Source of the DNA: Hydrocarboniphaga daqingensis
Lineage (GTDB): Bacteria > Pseudomonadota > Gammaproteobacteria > Nevskiales > Nevskiaceae
Direction: 5' to 3'
DNA length: 64,000 nucleotides
NCBI RefSeq assembly: GCF_900129825.1
Contig: NZ_FQWZ01000001.1
Span: 186,001-250,000 of the forward strand
This document shows, in pieces, positions 36,056 to 45,606 of the stretch. The translations under genes and the position numbers were made by a program. Each line of letters starts with the position of its first letter. The stretch's first letter is position 1. Under the pieces are notes generated by a model. It saw nothing but the letters and a program-made list of their open reading frames with translations. It ran no database searches and was not told where the DNA came from.

Positions 36056-39000
36056 TTAACCGACCCAGCGCCGCGCGTTCTGGAACATGCGGAACCACGG
36101 CGTCTTGTCGCCATGGGCCTGCGGCCAGTACGACCCGGTCACGCCATGGATCGTGCGCTCGGCGTGCGGCATCAGGATCGTGATGCGTCCATCGGCGTTG
36201 CAAACCGAGGTCAGACCGCCCGGCGAGCCGTTCGGATTGGCCGGGTACGTGGTCGCCGCGCGGCCGTGATTGTCGATGTAGCGCATCGCCACCTGACCCG
36301 CCGCCTGCAGCGCGGCCAAGTCGGTATCGCGATCGAACTCGGCGCGTCCCTCGCCATGGGCGATCGCGATCGGCAGCCGCGAGCCGGCCATGCCGGCAAA
36401 CAGCACCGAGCGGCTTTCGAGCACTTCGACCATGCCCCAGCGGGCTTCGAACTGCTCCGAGCGATTGCGCCGGAACGCAGGCCAGGCCGATGCGCCGGGC
36501 ACGATGTCCTTGAGCGCGGCAAACATCTGGCAGCCGTTGCAGACGCCAAGCGCGAACTTGGACGTGTCCGCCAGAAAGCCGGCGAACTGCTCACGGCCAC
36601 GCGCTGAAAACAGAATGGTCTTTGCCCAGCCCTGGCCAGCGCCGAGCACGTCGCCGTACGAGAACCCACCGCAGGCGGCCAGGCCGTTGAAACCGGCCAG
36701 CGCGACGCGCCCTTCGAGCACATCGGACATGTGCACGTCGACCGCTTCGAAGCCGGCGGCCTGGAACGCGTAGGCCATCTCGATATGGCCGTTGACGCCC
36801 TGCTCGCGCAGGATCGCAACCCGCGGACGTGCTGCGCCGACGATCGCTGGCGCAGCGTCCAGGCTGAAGCTCAGGTGCTCGCTCAAGCCAGGATCGGCTG
36901 GATCGGCCAACGATTCGAAGGCCTCGCGCGCGCAGTCGGGGTTGTCGCGCAGCGACGCGATCTGGTGGCTGGTCTCCGACCAGGTGCGCTGCAACTCGAC
37001 GCGGCCGACATCGAGCACGATGCGGCCACCGCTGCGGATTACCAGACGATCATCGTCCGACAGCGTGCCGATGTCGCAGGCCGTGACGCCGGCAGCGGTG
37101 GTCTTGGCGAGGATGCCGGCGACGTCGCTGCTGCGCACCTGCAGCACCAGGCCGAGTTCTTCGCTAAACAGCGCGGCCGCGGCGTCGGCAGCGGCCGGCA
37201 GTTCGATCTGCAGGCCGACATGGCCGGCAAAGCTCATTTCAGCCAGCGTCACGAACAAGCCGCCGTCACTGCGGTCGTGGCAGGCCAGCACCTGGCCTTT
37301 CTGGTTGAGCCATTGCAGCAGTGCGAACACGGTGCTGAGCTGCTCGGGATGATCGAGATCGGGCGGCGTGACGCCGAGTTCTCCGTAAACCTGGGCCAGT
37401 GCCGAGCCACCGAGACGGTTGCGGCCATTGCCGAGGTCAATCAGCAGCAGCCGCGTGTCGGTTCCGGCATCGCGGCGCAGTTGCGGCGTCAGCGTGCGGC
37501 GCACGTCGGCCACCGGCGCAAACGCGGAAATGATCGCGGACACCGGCGCGGTCTGCGTCTGCGCGCCCGCATCGTCGGTCCAGACCGACTTCATCGACAG
37601 CGAATCCTTGCCGACCGGGATCGCGATGCCCAGTGCCGGGCAGAGCTCGGCGCCGATCGCCTTGACCGCATCGAACAGCCGCGCATCCTCGTCGTGTTGG
37701 CCGCAGGCCGCCATCCAATTGGCCGACAGCCGGATATCGCCGATCCGCGCAATCGCGGCCGATGCGATGTTGGTGATCGCCTCGCCGACCGCCATCCGCG
37801 CCGACGCAGCGGCGTCGAGCAGCGCCAGCTGCGGGCGCTCACCCATTGCCATCGCTTCGCCGGTCACGGCCTCGAAGCCGGTAGCCGTGACCGCGCAGTT
37901 GGCGACCGGCACCTGCCAGGGGCCGACCATCTGGTCGCGCACCGACAGGCCGCCGACGGTGCGGTCGCCGATCGTGATCAGGAAGCTCTTGGAGGCGATC
38001 GTCGGCAGACGCAGCAGCCGCTGCGCGGCGTCGGCAAAATCGAGCCCCGCCGTATCGAACGGCCGCGTGACCGGCGCCTGACGCTGTGTGCTGCGCTGCA
38101 TCCGCGGCGGTTTACCGAGCAGCACCGGCATTGGCATGTCGACGGCCGGCGCCTCGCCGAGCGCGTCGTCGACGCGTAGCTGACGCTCGGCCGTCGCGAC
38201 ACCGACGACCGCGTACGGGCAGCGTTCGCGCTTGCAGGCCGCGTCCAGCATCGCCAGCCCGTCAGGCTTGAGCGCGATCACGTAGCGTTCCTGCGATTCG
38301 TTGCACCAGATTTCCATCGGCGACAGCGACGGGTCGGCACACAACACATCGCGCAACTGGAAACGGCCGCCGCGATCATCGGCGTGCACCAGTTCGGGCA
38401 GCGCGTTCGAGATACCGCCGGCGCCGACGTCGTGAATCGACAGGATCGGGTTGCCTTCACCGAGCGACCAGCAGGCGTCGATCACTTCCTGGCAGCGGCG
38501 CTCCAGCTCGGGGTTGGCGCGCTGTACGGACGCAAAGTCCAGCGCCTCGTGGCTGCTGCCGGTGGCCATCGAACTGGCAGCGCCGCCGCCCAGGCCGATC
38601 AACATCGCCGGGCCGCCGAGCACAACCAGTGGCGCGCCTTCGACGACTTCCTTCTTCAGCACGTTGCCAGCGCGGATGTTGCCGTAGCCGCCGGCAATCA
38701 TGATCGGCTTGTGATAGCCGCGGTTGCGTCCGTCCGGCGTGATCGCTTCGAACGTGCGGAAGTAGCCGTTGAGATTGGGCCGACCGAACTCGTTGTTGTA
38801 GGCCGCAGCGCCCAGCGGCGCGTCGATCATGATCTGCAGCGCCGAGGCCATCCGCGTCGGCCGCGACAGCGCGGCCTCCCAGGGCTGTTCATGGCCGGGG
38901 ATACGCAGGTTGGCAACGCTAAAGCCGGCCAGGCCCGCCTTGGGCCGCGAGCCGGTGCCGGTCGCCGCTTCGTCGCGAATCTCGCCGCCGGCGCCGGTGG

Positions 39001-39898
39001 CCGCGCCGGGATGTGGCGAGATGCCGGTCGGGTGGTTGTGCGTCTCCACCTTCATCAAGATGTGTACCGGCTCGTCGTGGCCGCGGTACACATGGTCGGC
39101 GTCGGCGAACAAGCGCATCGCCGCATGTCCTTCGATCACCGAGCTGTTGTCCGAATACGCCGACAGCACGCCTTGCGGCGCGGCGGCGTAGGTCATCTTG
39201 ATCATCTGGAACAGCGAATGCGGCTGCACCTCGCCGTCGACGGTGAACTCGGCGTTGAAGATCTTGTGCCGGCAGTGCTCCGAGTTGACCTGGGCGAACA
39301 TCATCAGCTCGGCATCGGTCGGGTTCTTCCCAGCCTGGCGGAAGTGCGTGGTCAGGTATTCGATTTCCTGCTCGCTCAGCGCGAGCCCCCAGTCGCGATT
39401 GGCAGCCGTCAGCGCTGCCCCGCCCTGGCCAAGTACGTCGACGGTCCGCAGCGGACGGCGCGGCGGCGTTGCGAACACCTGCTGCAGCGCCTCGGCCTCG
39501 GTCAGCACCGATTCCATCATCGGGTCATGCAGCAACGCGGTGGCGGCATCCGGCAACGCGTCGATGCCCTGAAACAGATAGGCGCGGCCGCGTTCGATCC
39601 GCCGTAGGCCATCCAACCCGCACACCCGGGCAATGTCGGTGGCCTTGGACGACCAGGGGGACAGGGTGCCGACGCGCGGGACGACGAAGCGGGTCAGCGC
39701 CGCGGCCGGAAAACTCGCCGGCCCTGGACCCACGAGCTGGCGCAGGTCGGACTCCGGGGTGTCACTGGCATCGACCAGATAGAAATCGAGGACTTCGAGC
39801 GAGGCCAAACCCGGTGCGAGCGGGCGTAGCGGCTCGAGCAGGCGTTGCAGACGAAAGGAAGAAAGACTTGCGGTGCCGGGCAATACGAGCAAGGGCAT
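36056..39898 (-). CDS. purL: Phosphoribosylformylglycinamidine synthase (single-chain)
   Basis: 1280 residues from the ATG at 39898; the frame is open to 39964 but that part is not conserved. It is the large single-chain form found in gamma- and betaproteobacteria: an N-terminal PurS-like region, a FGAM synthase core with LMKVETHNHPTGISPHPGAATGAGGEIRDE, and a C-terminal glutamine amidotransferase domain with the nucleophile in ALGVCNGCQM and the HGEGRAEF His. It catalyses the ATP- and glutamine-dependent conversion of FGAR to FGAM in purine synthesis. Confidence 0.97.
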   Translation of the reverse strand: MPLLVLPGTASLSSFRLQRLLEPLRPLAPGLASLEVLDFYLVDASDTPESDLRQLVGPGPASFPAAALTRFVVPRVGTLSPWSSKATDIARVCGLDGLRRIERGRAYLFQGIDALPDAATALLHDPMMESVLTEAEALQQVFATPPRRPLRTVDVLGQGGAALTAANRDWGLALSEQEIEYLTTHFRQAGKNPTDAELMMFAQVNSEHCRHKIFNAEFTVDGEVQPHSLFQMIKMTYAAAPQGVLSAYSDNSSVIEGHAAMRLFADADHVYRGHDEPVHILMKVETHNHPTGISPHPGAATGAGGEIRDEAATGTGSRPKAGLAGFSVANLRIPGHEQPWEAALSRPTRMASALQIMIDAPLGAAAYNNEFGRPNLNGYFRTFEAITPDGRNRGYHKPIMIAGGYGNIRAGNVLKKEVVEGAPLVVLGGPAMLIGLGGGAASSMATGSSHEALDFASVQRANPELERRCQEVIDACWSLGEGNPILSIHDVGAGGISNALPELVHADDRGGRFQLRDVLCADPSLSPMEIWCNESQERYVIALKPDGLAMLDAACKRERCPYAVVGVATAERQLRVDDALGEAPAVDMPMPVLLGKPPRMQRSTQRQAPVTRPFDTAGLDFADAAQRLLRLPTIASKSFLITIGDRTVGGLSVRDQMVGPWQVPVANCAVTATGFEAVTGEAMAMGERPQLALLDAAASARMAVGEAITNIASAAIARIGDIRLSANWMAACGQHDEDARLFDAVKAIGAELCPALGIAIPVGKDSLSMKSVWTDDAGAQTQTAPVSAIISAFAPVADVRRTLTPQLRRDAGTDTRLLLIDLGNGRNRLGGSALAQVYGELGVTPPDLDHPEQLSTVFALLQWLNQKGQVLACHDRSDGGLFVTLAEMSFAGHVGLQIELPAAADAAAALFSEELGLVLQVRSSDVAGILAKTTAAGVTACDIGTLSDDDRLVIRSGGRIVLDVGRVELQRTWSETSHQIASLRDNPDCAREAFESLADPADPGLSEHLSFSLDAAPAIVGAARPRVAILREQGVNGHIEMAYAFQAAGFEAVDVHMSDVLEGRVALAGFNGLAACGGFSYGDVLGAGQGWAKTILFSARGREQFAGFLADTSKFALGVCNGCQMFAALKDIVPGASAWPAFRRNRSEQFEARWGMVEVLESRSVLFAGMAGSRLPIAIAHGEGRAEFDRDTDLAALQAAGQVAMRYIDNHGRAATTYPANPNGSPGGLTSVCNADGRITILMPHAERTIHGVTGSYWPQAHGDKTPWFRMFQNARRWVG

Positions 39899-39985
39899 CG
39901 ACGATCCTGGTGCACAGGGGCGTTGCGGGGAAGACCGCCATTGTCTCATACCGCCGCCGCCCACCGCCGCTCGGGCACGACGCGC

Positions 39986-40756
39986 TCAGGCCGAAACGAC
40001 CTCGCGCCAGGCCAGCCCTTCGTCCTGATGAGCGCAGACAATCCAGCTGGCGTCGGAGTCCATCGCGTGATGGACGGCAGCCAGCGCCAGGTCGGGCCGG
40101 TTGTTGGTTTCAGACAAATGCGTCAGCACCAGATGCTGCAGCCGGCTGCAGTCGACAGCGCGCAACAACCCGGCCGACTGCTCGTTGTTCAGGTGTCCGA
40201 ATCCGCCGCCGACGCGCTGCTTGAGGCTGTACGGGTACGGTCCGGCGTCCAGCAGCGCGGCGTCGTGGTTGCATTCGAGCATCAAGGCGTCGCAGCCACT
40301 GAGCATCTGCTGCATGTGCGGCGTCACCGCGCCCGCGTCGGACAGGATGCCGACACGCAGGCCGCCGAACGCCAGCACGTACTGACAGGGCTCGCGCGCG
40401 TCATGCGGCACCGGATACGGCTGAATATCGAGGTCGCCGATACGCCAGCCGGCATGCGGGCTGAACTGATGCACCGACTCGACGCGACGGTCGCCCCATG
40501 CGCTGTAGGTGCCCGCCGTCATCCAGACGTCGATGCCGTGGCGCCGGGCGAGTCGCGCCACGCCGCCAAGGTGATCGCCATGCTCGTGAGTGACCAGGAT
40601 CGCCGCCAACGACGCAGGATCGATACCGAGGTTCTGCATCCGGGCTTCGGTGACGCCGAGATTGAAACCGCAGTCGATCAGCACCCGCGTGTTGCCCGCT
40701 TCGATCAGCGTGGCATTGCCCCGGCTGCCAGAGCCGAGCATCGCGAAGCGGATCAC
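39986..40756 (-). CDS. MBL-fold metallo-hydrolase (YycJ-like)
   Basis: 256 residues. The metallo-beta-lactamase metal motif THEHGDH lies near residue 58, with further His/Asp ligands downstream (LECNHD, LTHLSETN, VCAHQDEG). The N-terminal FAMLGSGSRGNATLIE is typical of the YycJ/WalJ-type phosphodiesterase or nuclease group. Substrates for these proteins include nucleic acids, so a DNA or RNA processing role is possible. It overlaps the DUF1820 gene by 4 nt and precedes purL by 88 nt. Confidence 0.85.
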   Translation of the reverse strand: MIRFAMLGSGSRGNATLIEAGNTRVLIDCGFNLGVTEARMQNLGIDPASLAAILVTHEHGDHLGGVARLARRHGIDVWMTAGTYSAWGDRRVESVHQFSPHAGWRIGDLDIQPYPVPHDAREPCQYVLAFGGLRVGILSDAGAVTPHMQQMLSGCDALMLECNHDAALLDAGPYPYSLKQRVGGGFGHLNNEQSAGLLRAVDCSRLQHLVLTHLSETNNRPDLALAAVHHAMDSDASWIVCAHQDEGLAWREVVSA

Positions 40757-41103
40757 CGGCGCGGCAGATCGGGGTTGGGGATCATCGGGAACGGCATCAC
40801 CTTCGACCCGCTACCCTCGCCGGCCGCCGCGCCGCCAGCGACGATTCGGGCCGTGCCCTGCTTGTTGACCTCGTCGATGCGGATCACCGCATGCAGCGGC
40901 ACGTAGAACCGCTCGACATTGTCGAATTCGGCCTTTAGCCGCTCTTCGCCTGGGTCGACGACGACGGTCGTGCGCTCGCCGAACACCAGTTTTTCGACTT
41001 CGACAAAGCCGGGCATGCCGCCGTGGCTGACCTGCCGGGCGTACACCTCGTAGACCTGTCCCTGATTGTGGAAGCTGATCCGATAGAGGCGCGTATGGGT
41101 CAT
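40753..41103 (-). CDS. DUF1820 family protein
   Basis: 116 residues. The conserved DUF1820 pattern is clear: LYRISFHNQGQVYEVYARQV, FVEVEKLVFGERTTVVVDP and the VIRIDEVNKQGTARI stretch. The family is widespread in gammaproteobacteria and its function is unknown. No signal or membrane segment is present, so it is likely cytosolic. The ATGA overlap with the downstream metallo-hydrolase suggests coupled translation. Confidence 0.85.
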   Translation of the reverse strand: MTHTRLYRISFHNQGQVYEVYARQVSHGGMPGFVEVEKLVFGERTTVVVDPGEERLKAEFDNVERFYVPLHAVIRIDEVNKQGTARIVAGGAAAGEGSGSKVMPFPMIPNPDLPRR

Positions 41104-41187
41104 GAAGCCGGGTTGGAGACGGGTGCGCCGCGATTATCCGGCGCGCTTCCGGGGCTCACAAGCACCGGCGCCCGACGTGCCGCACGC

Positions 41188-43152
41188 TTATGGGGGGACC
41201 TGACAACCGCGGATGCCTGGACCGCCTGGAATGCAGGTCTGGACCTTCAACGAGGGCCCGACTTCGATCGCGGTCATCTGCATCGTGGCCTGCCCAACTT
41301 CGACGCCGAGCGCGCGCAGCAGCGGATCGACCAGCGCATCGATCAACCCGCCGCCACCCACCAGCACCGGTTCCAAAATCGTCAGCAAGGAACTGGCGAG
41401 CGGATTGAGCAGCGCCGCGATCGGCAACACGCAGACATTGCCGAGCGACAGACAGGTATCACCACTGGCGGTGATCCTTGCCGTGTCCAGCAGCGACGCC
41501 ACCGTACTCGACAACAAATCGCGCGAGCCCAGCGTCTGCGGATTGCCATTGACCGGGCTCTGCGTCGTCCCTTGCGCTTGATACAGCGCCGGGCTGTTCC
41601 TGACCTTGATGAACTCGGTGACCGGTTCGGGAAACTCGACGAAGCCGGCGTTGCCGACACTGGAATCGACCGCGCGGGCCAAATTGAACTGCACCTTGGC
41701 CGACGCGACGCCGCCGAGCAGGTCGATACTGACCGAGGCCAGCGGCGACGGCGTGGTCAGCAGCGGCGGCGCCGCACTGGCATTGCCGGCGAACGTTCCG
41801 AGGCGAACGCGAGCCAGGCCGGTACTGGCGCTGAGTTCGGCCACCGGCGACGGACTGCCGATGCCAGGGCACTGCATACGGTCGAGCCGGACCGTCGACG
41901 GCAGGATTTGAATATCGGTGCCCAGCTTGACCGGCTGCATCTCAAGCCGGACCCGCGCCGCGAACAGTTGGTTGGCGATCTGCTGCAGCGGCTGCAGGAT
42001 GTCGAGACTCATGCGCGTCATCAGCGTGACCTCGGCCGTCGTGGCGGTAACGCCGGCATGGCCGCTGGCGGACCGGGCCGGTGCGCCGATGCTGAGGAAC
42101 ACATTGCTCGACACCACATTGGGCACGTTGACGGACAGCGGCAGCGGGATCGGTTTGACCGAGCCGTCTTCGCTGGCATTGGCGGCCACGCCCAGCGCGA
42201 CGATCAGGTCGAGCAGGTTAATGAACGGCACGTCGCCGGCCACCGTCGTCACCCCTTCCAGCAACGGCGCCAGCGGCACGGGATTCGAATTGCCGCTGGC
42301 GGCGGCGCCGAGGTCTTGCAGCAGCCTGGCAGTCGAGCCGCTGACGCGGTCACCCAGAGCACCCGACAAACCATTGAGCAGATCGGACAGGATCGGCGTC
42401 TGCGTGCTCAAGTCGAGTACGTCGGACAGATCTTTGGACTGGACACCGGCCGCGGTGGCCAGCTCGCCCAGCGACACCTTGACGCCGGCCAAGCCCTGAA
42501 AGCCCAGCGCACTGATGTTGATCGACGCATCACAAGCGGCCGAACCGGGATTCGGACACAGCAACCCCTCGAGCACGCCGTTGAGCAAGGCTGAGTTCTG
42601 CGTGTTCAGCGCCAGCAGCGTGGAGCCGACCGAGAACGTGCCGACCAGCGGCTGCTCGGCCGTCGCCGAGGCCTGCAAGGTGCCGCCGCCGGTCAGAAAG
42701 CCGATGAACGGCGTCGGCTGCGGACGGGTCAGGTTGACGCGAACGGCCCCGATACCCGGGTCATCGGTCGGCAGCGGCTCAAACACCATCACGCCATCGT
42801 CGGGCACCATTTTGCCCAGCTCGACCGCCGGAAACCCGTTGATTCCGGTCAGCATCGACAGCTGCCCGCCGTTGGCGACGAGGATGCTCTGAATCGCGGC
42901 GCTGACGTTGCTCAGCGTGGCGATCGAACCGTCGGCGCCGATGCCGGCGCAGCCACTGGCGACTTGTGCGCCCGACACGGCAGCCAGCGTCGCCAAGCGC
43001 TGCAGATCGCGCTGCGCGTGATACAGGCGACCGGTATCGATCGCAAGAAATGCGGCTGACAACAGGCCGACCAGAGCGACACCCACCCAGATCGCGACGG
43101 CGCCGGCCTGGCGCCGGGGTCGGCCCAATAGCTGTTGCATCCTGCCGCGCAT
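41188..43152 (-). CDS. Tad-domain (TadG-like) membrane-anchored protein
   Basis: 654 residues from the ATG at 43152, which is preceded by GGGAGG; an ATG at 43140 is an alternative. The N-terminus RQAGAVAIWVGVALVGLLSAAFLAIDTGRLYHAQRDLQRLATLAAVSGAQ is a typical Tad/TadG pseudopilin-like anchor. The remaining 580 residues are periplasmic or surface-exposed, rich in Leu/Gly/Ala/Ser, with no domain I recognise. No other tad or pilus gene is in the window. It follows an outer-membrane protein gene 101 nt upstream. Confidence 0.72.
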   Translation of the reverse strand: MRGRMQQLLGRPRRQAGAVAIWVGVALVGLLSAAFLAIDTGRLYHAQRDLQRLATLAAVSGAQVASGCAGIGADGSIATLSNVSAAIQSILVANGGQLSMLTGINGFPAVELGKMVPDDGVMVFEPLPTDDPGIGAVRVNLTRPQPTPFIGFLTGGGTLQASATAEQPLVGTFSVGSTLLALNTQNSALLNGVLEGLLCPNPGSAACDASINISALGFQGLAGVKVSLGELATAAGVQSKDLSDVLDLSTQTPILSDLLNGLSGALGDRVSGSTARLLQDLGAAASGNSNPVPLAPLLEGVTTVAGDVPFINLLDLIVALGVAANASEDGSVKPIPLPLSVNVPNVVSSNVFLSIGAPARSASGHAGVTATTAEVTLMTRMSLDILQPLQQIANQLFAARVRLEMQPVKLGTDIQILPSTVRLDRMQCPGIGSPSPVAELSASTGLARVRLGTFAGNASAAPPLLTTPSPLASVSIDLLGGVASAKVQFNLARAVDSSVGNAGFVEFPEPVTEFIKVRNSPALYQAQGTTQSPVNGNPQTLGSRDLLSSTVASLLDTARITASGDTCLSLGNVCVLPIAALLNPLASSLLTILEPVLVGGGGLIDALVDPLLRALGVEVGQATMQMTAIEVGPSLKVQTCIPGGPGIRGCQVPP

Positions 43153-43253
43153 GAAACCTCCCGTTAGCCCTGAAGGGCATTACGCTACAGAAGCCGGACC
43201 GACATTGCGCTGGCCCGTTGAGCGTCGGTTTTATGCCGACAGCCGCACCCGGC

Positions 43254-44198
43254 TCAATCGCCGAACCGCCAGACCAGCGACGAGGTCAGCCCGACGCGGG
43301 CACCGACCGCATATTCCGCCTGCAGCGTCCAGCGCGTACTGATGTCCCAATTGAAGCCGGCCAGGTAGCTCCAGTCGTCTTCGTTGGTCTGCGCCACCGA
43401 ATAATCCAGCACGATCGGATCGGGCACATTGTCGCGCGGCGCATTGATGTCGATCTGCTGCTGGTTGCGCAATTCGACCTGGCTGTCGACGAAGCTGGCG
43501 CCCGCATACAGCGCCAGTCGGCCGCTGGGTGACGGCGCCGAGCGCCAGCCGAGCCGGGGTGTCGCCGTAAAGGCTTGCACGTCGGTGTCCTGATCGCGGG
43601 CCTGGCTGTCGAGGTAGACCAAGCTCAAGGTCGCAAACCAGGGGCCGGCGGCATAGGCCAGCAAGGCGCCGCCACCGTAATTGGTGGCATCAGACTGCCG
43701 CTGGATGCGCCCGTCGAAACGACGATCGCAGAATGCGGGGCGATCGGGCGAAGCCGGATCGCTGCACGCCGTCGACCCGTAATAGGCCGCCACTTCATCA
43801 CCTTCCACGTGGAAATCCGCGGTCAGATCGTTGCTCGACTGACCCGCGAACGCGAACAGGTTCAGCACCGGCAGCAGCCAGACATCGGCTTTCAGCAGCA
43901 GCGTGCTGCTTTTCAGTTCGGAGGCGCCCAAATGCACCAGCGAGGTCGCATCCGCCGTGTTGCCGTTGGCCTGGACGCTGAGGTTGTCGAGCTGCAGGTC
44001 CTGACGTCCATCCATGTAAACCAGCCCGACACCCCAGGGCAGCGGCGTGATCTGGCCGCGCTGCTCGGCCAGCGCACGGCCGAACAGCGCGCCCGCGGCG
44101 TCGGCATCGACGGCGGCCAGCAGGAGCACCGCCGCCAGCCCGATCGACCGGCCGCGATGCCGCGCCACGCCCTGTGATTCACCGTTGATCGCGTTCAT
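43254..44198 (-). CDS. Predicted outer-membrane beta-barrel protein
   Basis: 314 residues from the ATG at 44198, which has an AGGA element upstream; longer frames run to 44405 but lack a signal at their N-terminus. A hydrophobic signal (IGLAAVLLLAAVDADA) is followed by alternating hydrophobic/polar strands with aromatic girdles (FATLSLVYLDSQ, LALYAGASFV, LQAEYAVGARVGLTSSLVWRF). Two Cys in the TACSDPASPDRPAFCDRR loop may pair. This fits an outer-membrane porin or channel; no specific family is recognised. Confidence 0.65.
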   Translation of the reverse strand: MNAINGESQGVARHRGRSIGLAAVLLLAAVDADAAGALFGRALAEQRGQITPLPWGVGLVYMDGRQDLQLDNLSVQANGNTADATSLVHLGASELKSSTLLLKADVWLLPVLNLFAFAGQSSNDLTADFHVEGDEVAAYYGSTACSDPASPDRPAFCDRRFDGRIQRQSDATNYGGGALLAYAAGPWFATLSLVYLDSQARDQDTDVQAFTATPRLGWRSAPSPSGRLALYAGASFVDSQVELRNQQQIDINAPRDNVPDPIVLDYSVAQTNEDDWSYLAGFNWDISTRWTLQAEYAVGARVGLTSSLVWRFGD

Positions 44199-44332
44199 GC
44201 TTTGAATCCTTTTAGGCATCGATAAGGCCCGCGTCCGATGCGGGCCTGGGGCGTATGCCATGCAGTGTCCGTACCGCTTGAGCCGAGCCTGGCGATGCGC
44301 CAGCATCGCGGGCTCCGCTCCGGACACCCCGA

Positions 44333-45148
44333 ATGACCCTGCCAGTTCCCGACACGATCCGGGCCGCCGATGGCGCCGAAGCACAGATCTACGCACAGGG
44401 CGCACACCTGATCCGCTGGCGTAGCGCCAGCGGCGCCGAGCCGCTGTTCCTGAGCCAGCGCTCGGCGTTCACGGCCGGTACTGCAATCCGCGGCGGGGTG
44501 CCGGTGATCTTTCCGCAGTTCGCGGCCGAAGGTCCTCTGACAAAGCACGGCTTCGCGCGCACCGCGGTCTGGCAGCGGCAGCCGGACAACGAGCCGGGCG
44601 CCGCCTGCTGGCAACTGCGCGACAGCGCGGCGACCCGCGCCGCCTGGCCTCATGCGTTTTGGTGCGAGTTGCGCTTGCGCATCGGCGGCGAGCGCTTGGA
44701 CGTCGCGCTGTCGGTCCACAATCCCGGCGATCAAGCGCTGCGCTTCACAGCCGCGCTGCACACGTATCTGCGCGTCGACGATATCGGGGCTGCCCGCCTG
44801 CACGGCTTGCAGCAGCATCGCTATCGCGACTCGGCGCACGGCGGGATCGAACGCGTGGATGCCGACGAATCGCTGGCGATCGTTGGCGAAGTCGACCGGA
44901 TCTACTTCGACACGCCGGCCGCCTTGCGGCTGAGCCAGCCCGGCGGCGCACTGCGTATCGAACAACAAGGGTTCTGCGACACCGTGGTCTGGAATCCGGG
45001 CCCGGCCAAGGGCGCCGCTCTGGCAGACCTGGAGCCGGATGGCGATCGGCACCTGCTGTGCGTCGAAGCTGCTGTCGTCGGACGACCGGTGTCGCTGGCG
45101 CCGGGTGCGCACTGGCAGGGTTCGCAGACGCTGATCATCGGCGGATGA
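44333..45148 (+). CDS. D-hexose-6-phosphate mutarotase (aldose 1-epimerase family, YeaD-like)
   Basis: 271 residues. The family pattern GTAIRGGVPVIFPQFA (about residues 50-65) and HGFAR, plus the C-terminal FCDTVVWNPGPAKGAALADLEPDGDRHLLCVEAA with the conserved Glu, identify a YeaD-type enzyme. It interconverts alpha and beta anomers of glucose-6-phosphate. Its stop overlaps the ATG of the flavodoxin gene (ATGA). It is divergent from the outer-membrane protein gene. Confidence 0.9.
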   Translation: MTLPVPDTIRAADGAEAQIYAQGAHLIRWRSASGAEPLFLSQRSAFTAGTAIRGGVPVIFPQFAAEGPLTKHGFARTAVWQRQPDNEPGAACWQLRDSAATRAAWPHAFWCELRLRIGGERLDVALSVHNPGDQALRFTAALHTYLRVDDIGAARLHGLQQHRYRDSAHGGIERVDADESLAIVGEVDRIYFDTPAALRLSQPGGALRIEQQGFCDTVVWNPGPAKGAALADLEPDGDRHLLCVEAAVVGRPVSLAPGAHWQGSQTLIIGG

Positions 45149-45603
45149 AACGACTGTTGGTGGTCTATGCCTCTCAGACCGGTCGAACGCGGCGGCTGGT
45201 CGATGCGGCGATGGCCGGTGCACGTGAAGGCGCGGACGACGTCCGCACCGATCTGCTGCATGGCTTGGATGCGGGCGTCGATGAGTTGATGGCCTGCGAC
45301 GGGCTGCTGATCGCCACGCCCGAAAACTTCGGCTACATGAGCGGTGCAATCAAAGACTTTCTCGACCGGACCTACTATCCCTGCGAAGGCCTGCGCCTGG
45401 GCCTGCCGTATGCGGTGATCGTCAGCGCCGGCAATGACGGCAGCGGCGCGGTGCGCAGCATCGAACGGATCGCAACCGGATTCGGCTGGAAGGCAGCGGC
45501 CGAGCCGTTGATCGTCGTCGGCGACCCCGGAACCGATGCGATCAGCCGCGCCGTCGTCATCGGGCAGACGCTGGCTGCCGGCCTGAGCTTGGGCGTTTTG
45601 TAG
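45145..45603 (+). CDS. Small flavodoxin-family protein
   Basis: 152 residues from the ATG at 45145 overlapping the mutarotase stop. The FMN phosphate-binding loop YASQTGRTRRLV (residues 7-18) and the ATPENFGYMSGAIKDFLDRTYY segment place it among NADPH-dependent FMN reductases or flavodoxins. An electron-transfer or quinone-reductase role is likely; the partner is unknown. It converges tightly (3 nt) on the LysR gene. Confidence 0.82.
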   Translation: MKRLLVVYASQTGRTRRLVDAAMAGAREGADDVRTDLLHGLDAGVDELMACDGLLIATPENFGYMSGAIKDFLDRTYYPCEGLRLGLPYAVIVSAGNDGSGAVRSIERIATGFGWKAAAEPLIVVGDPGTDAISRAVVIGQTLAAGLSLGVL

Positions 45604-45606
45604 CGA

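Noticed and set aside
36731-38179. 482-codon plus-strand frame inside purL
   Set aside because: Antisense shadow of conserved PurL coding sequence.
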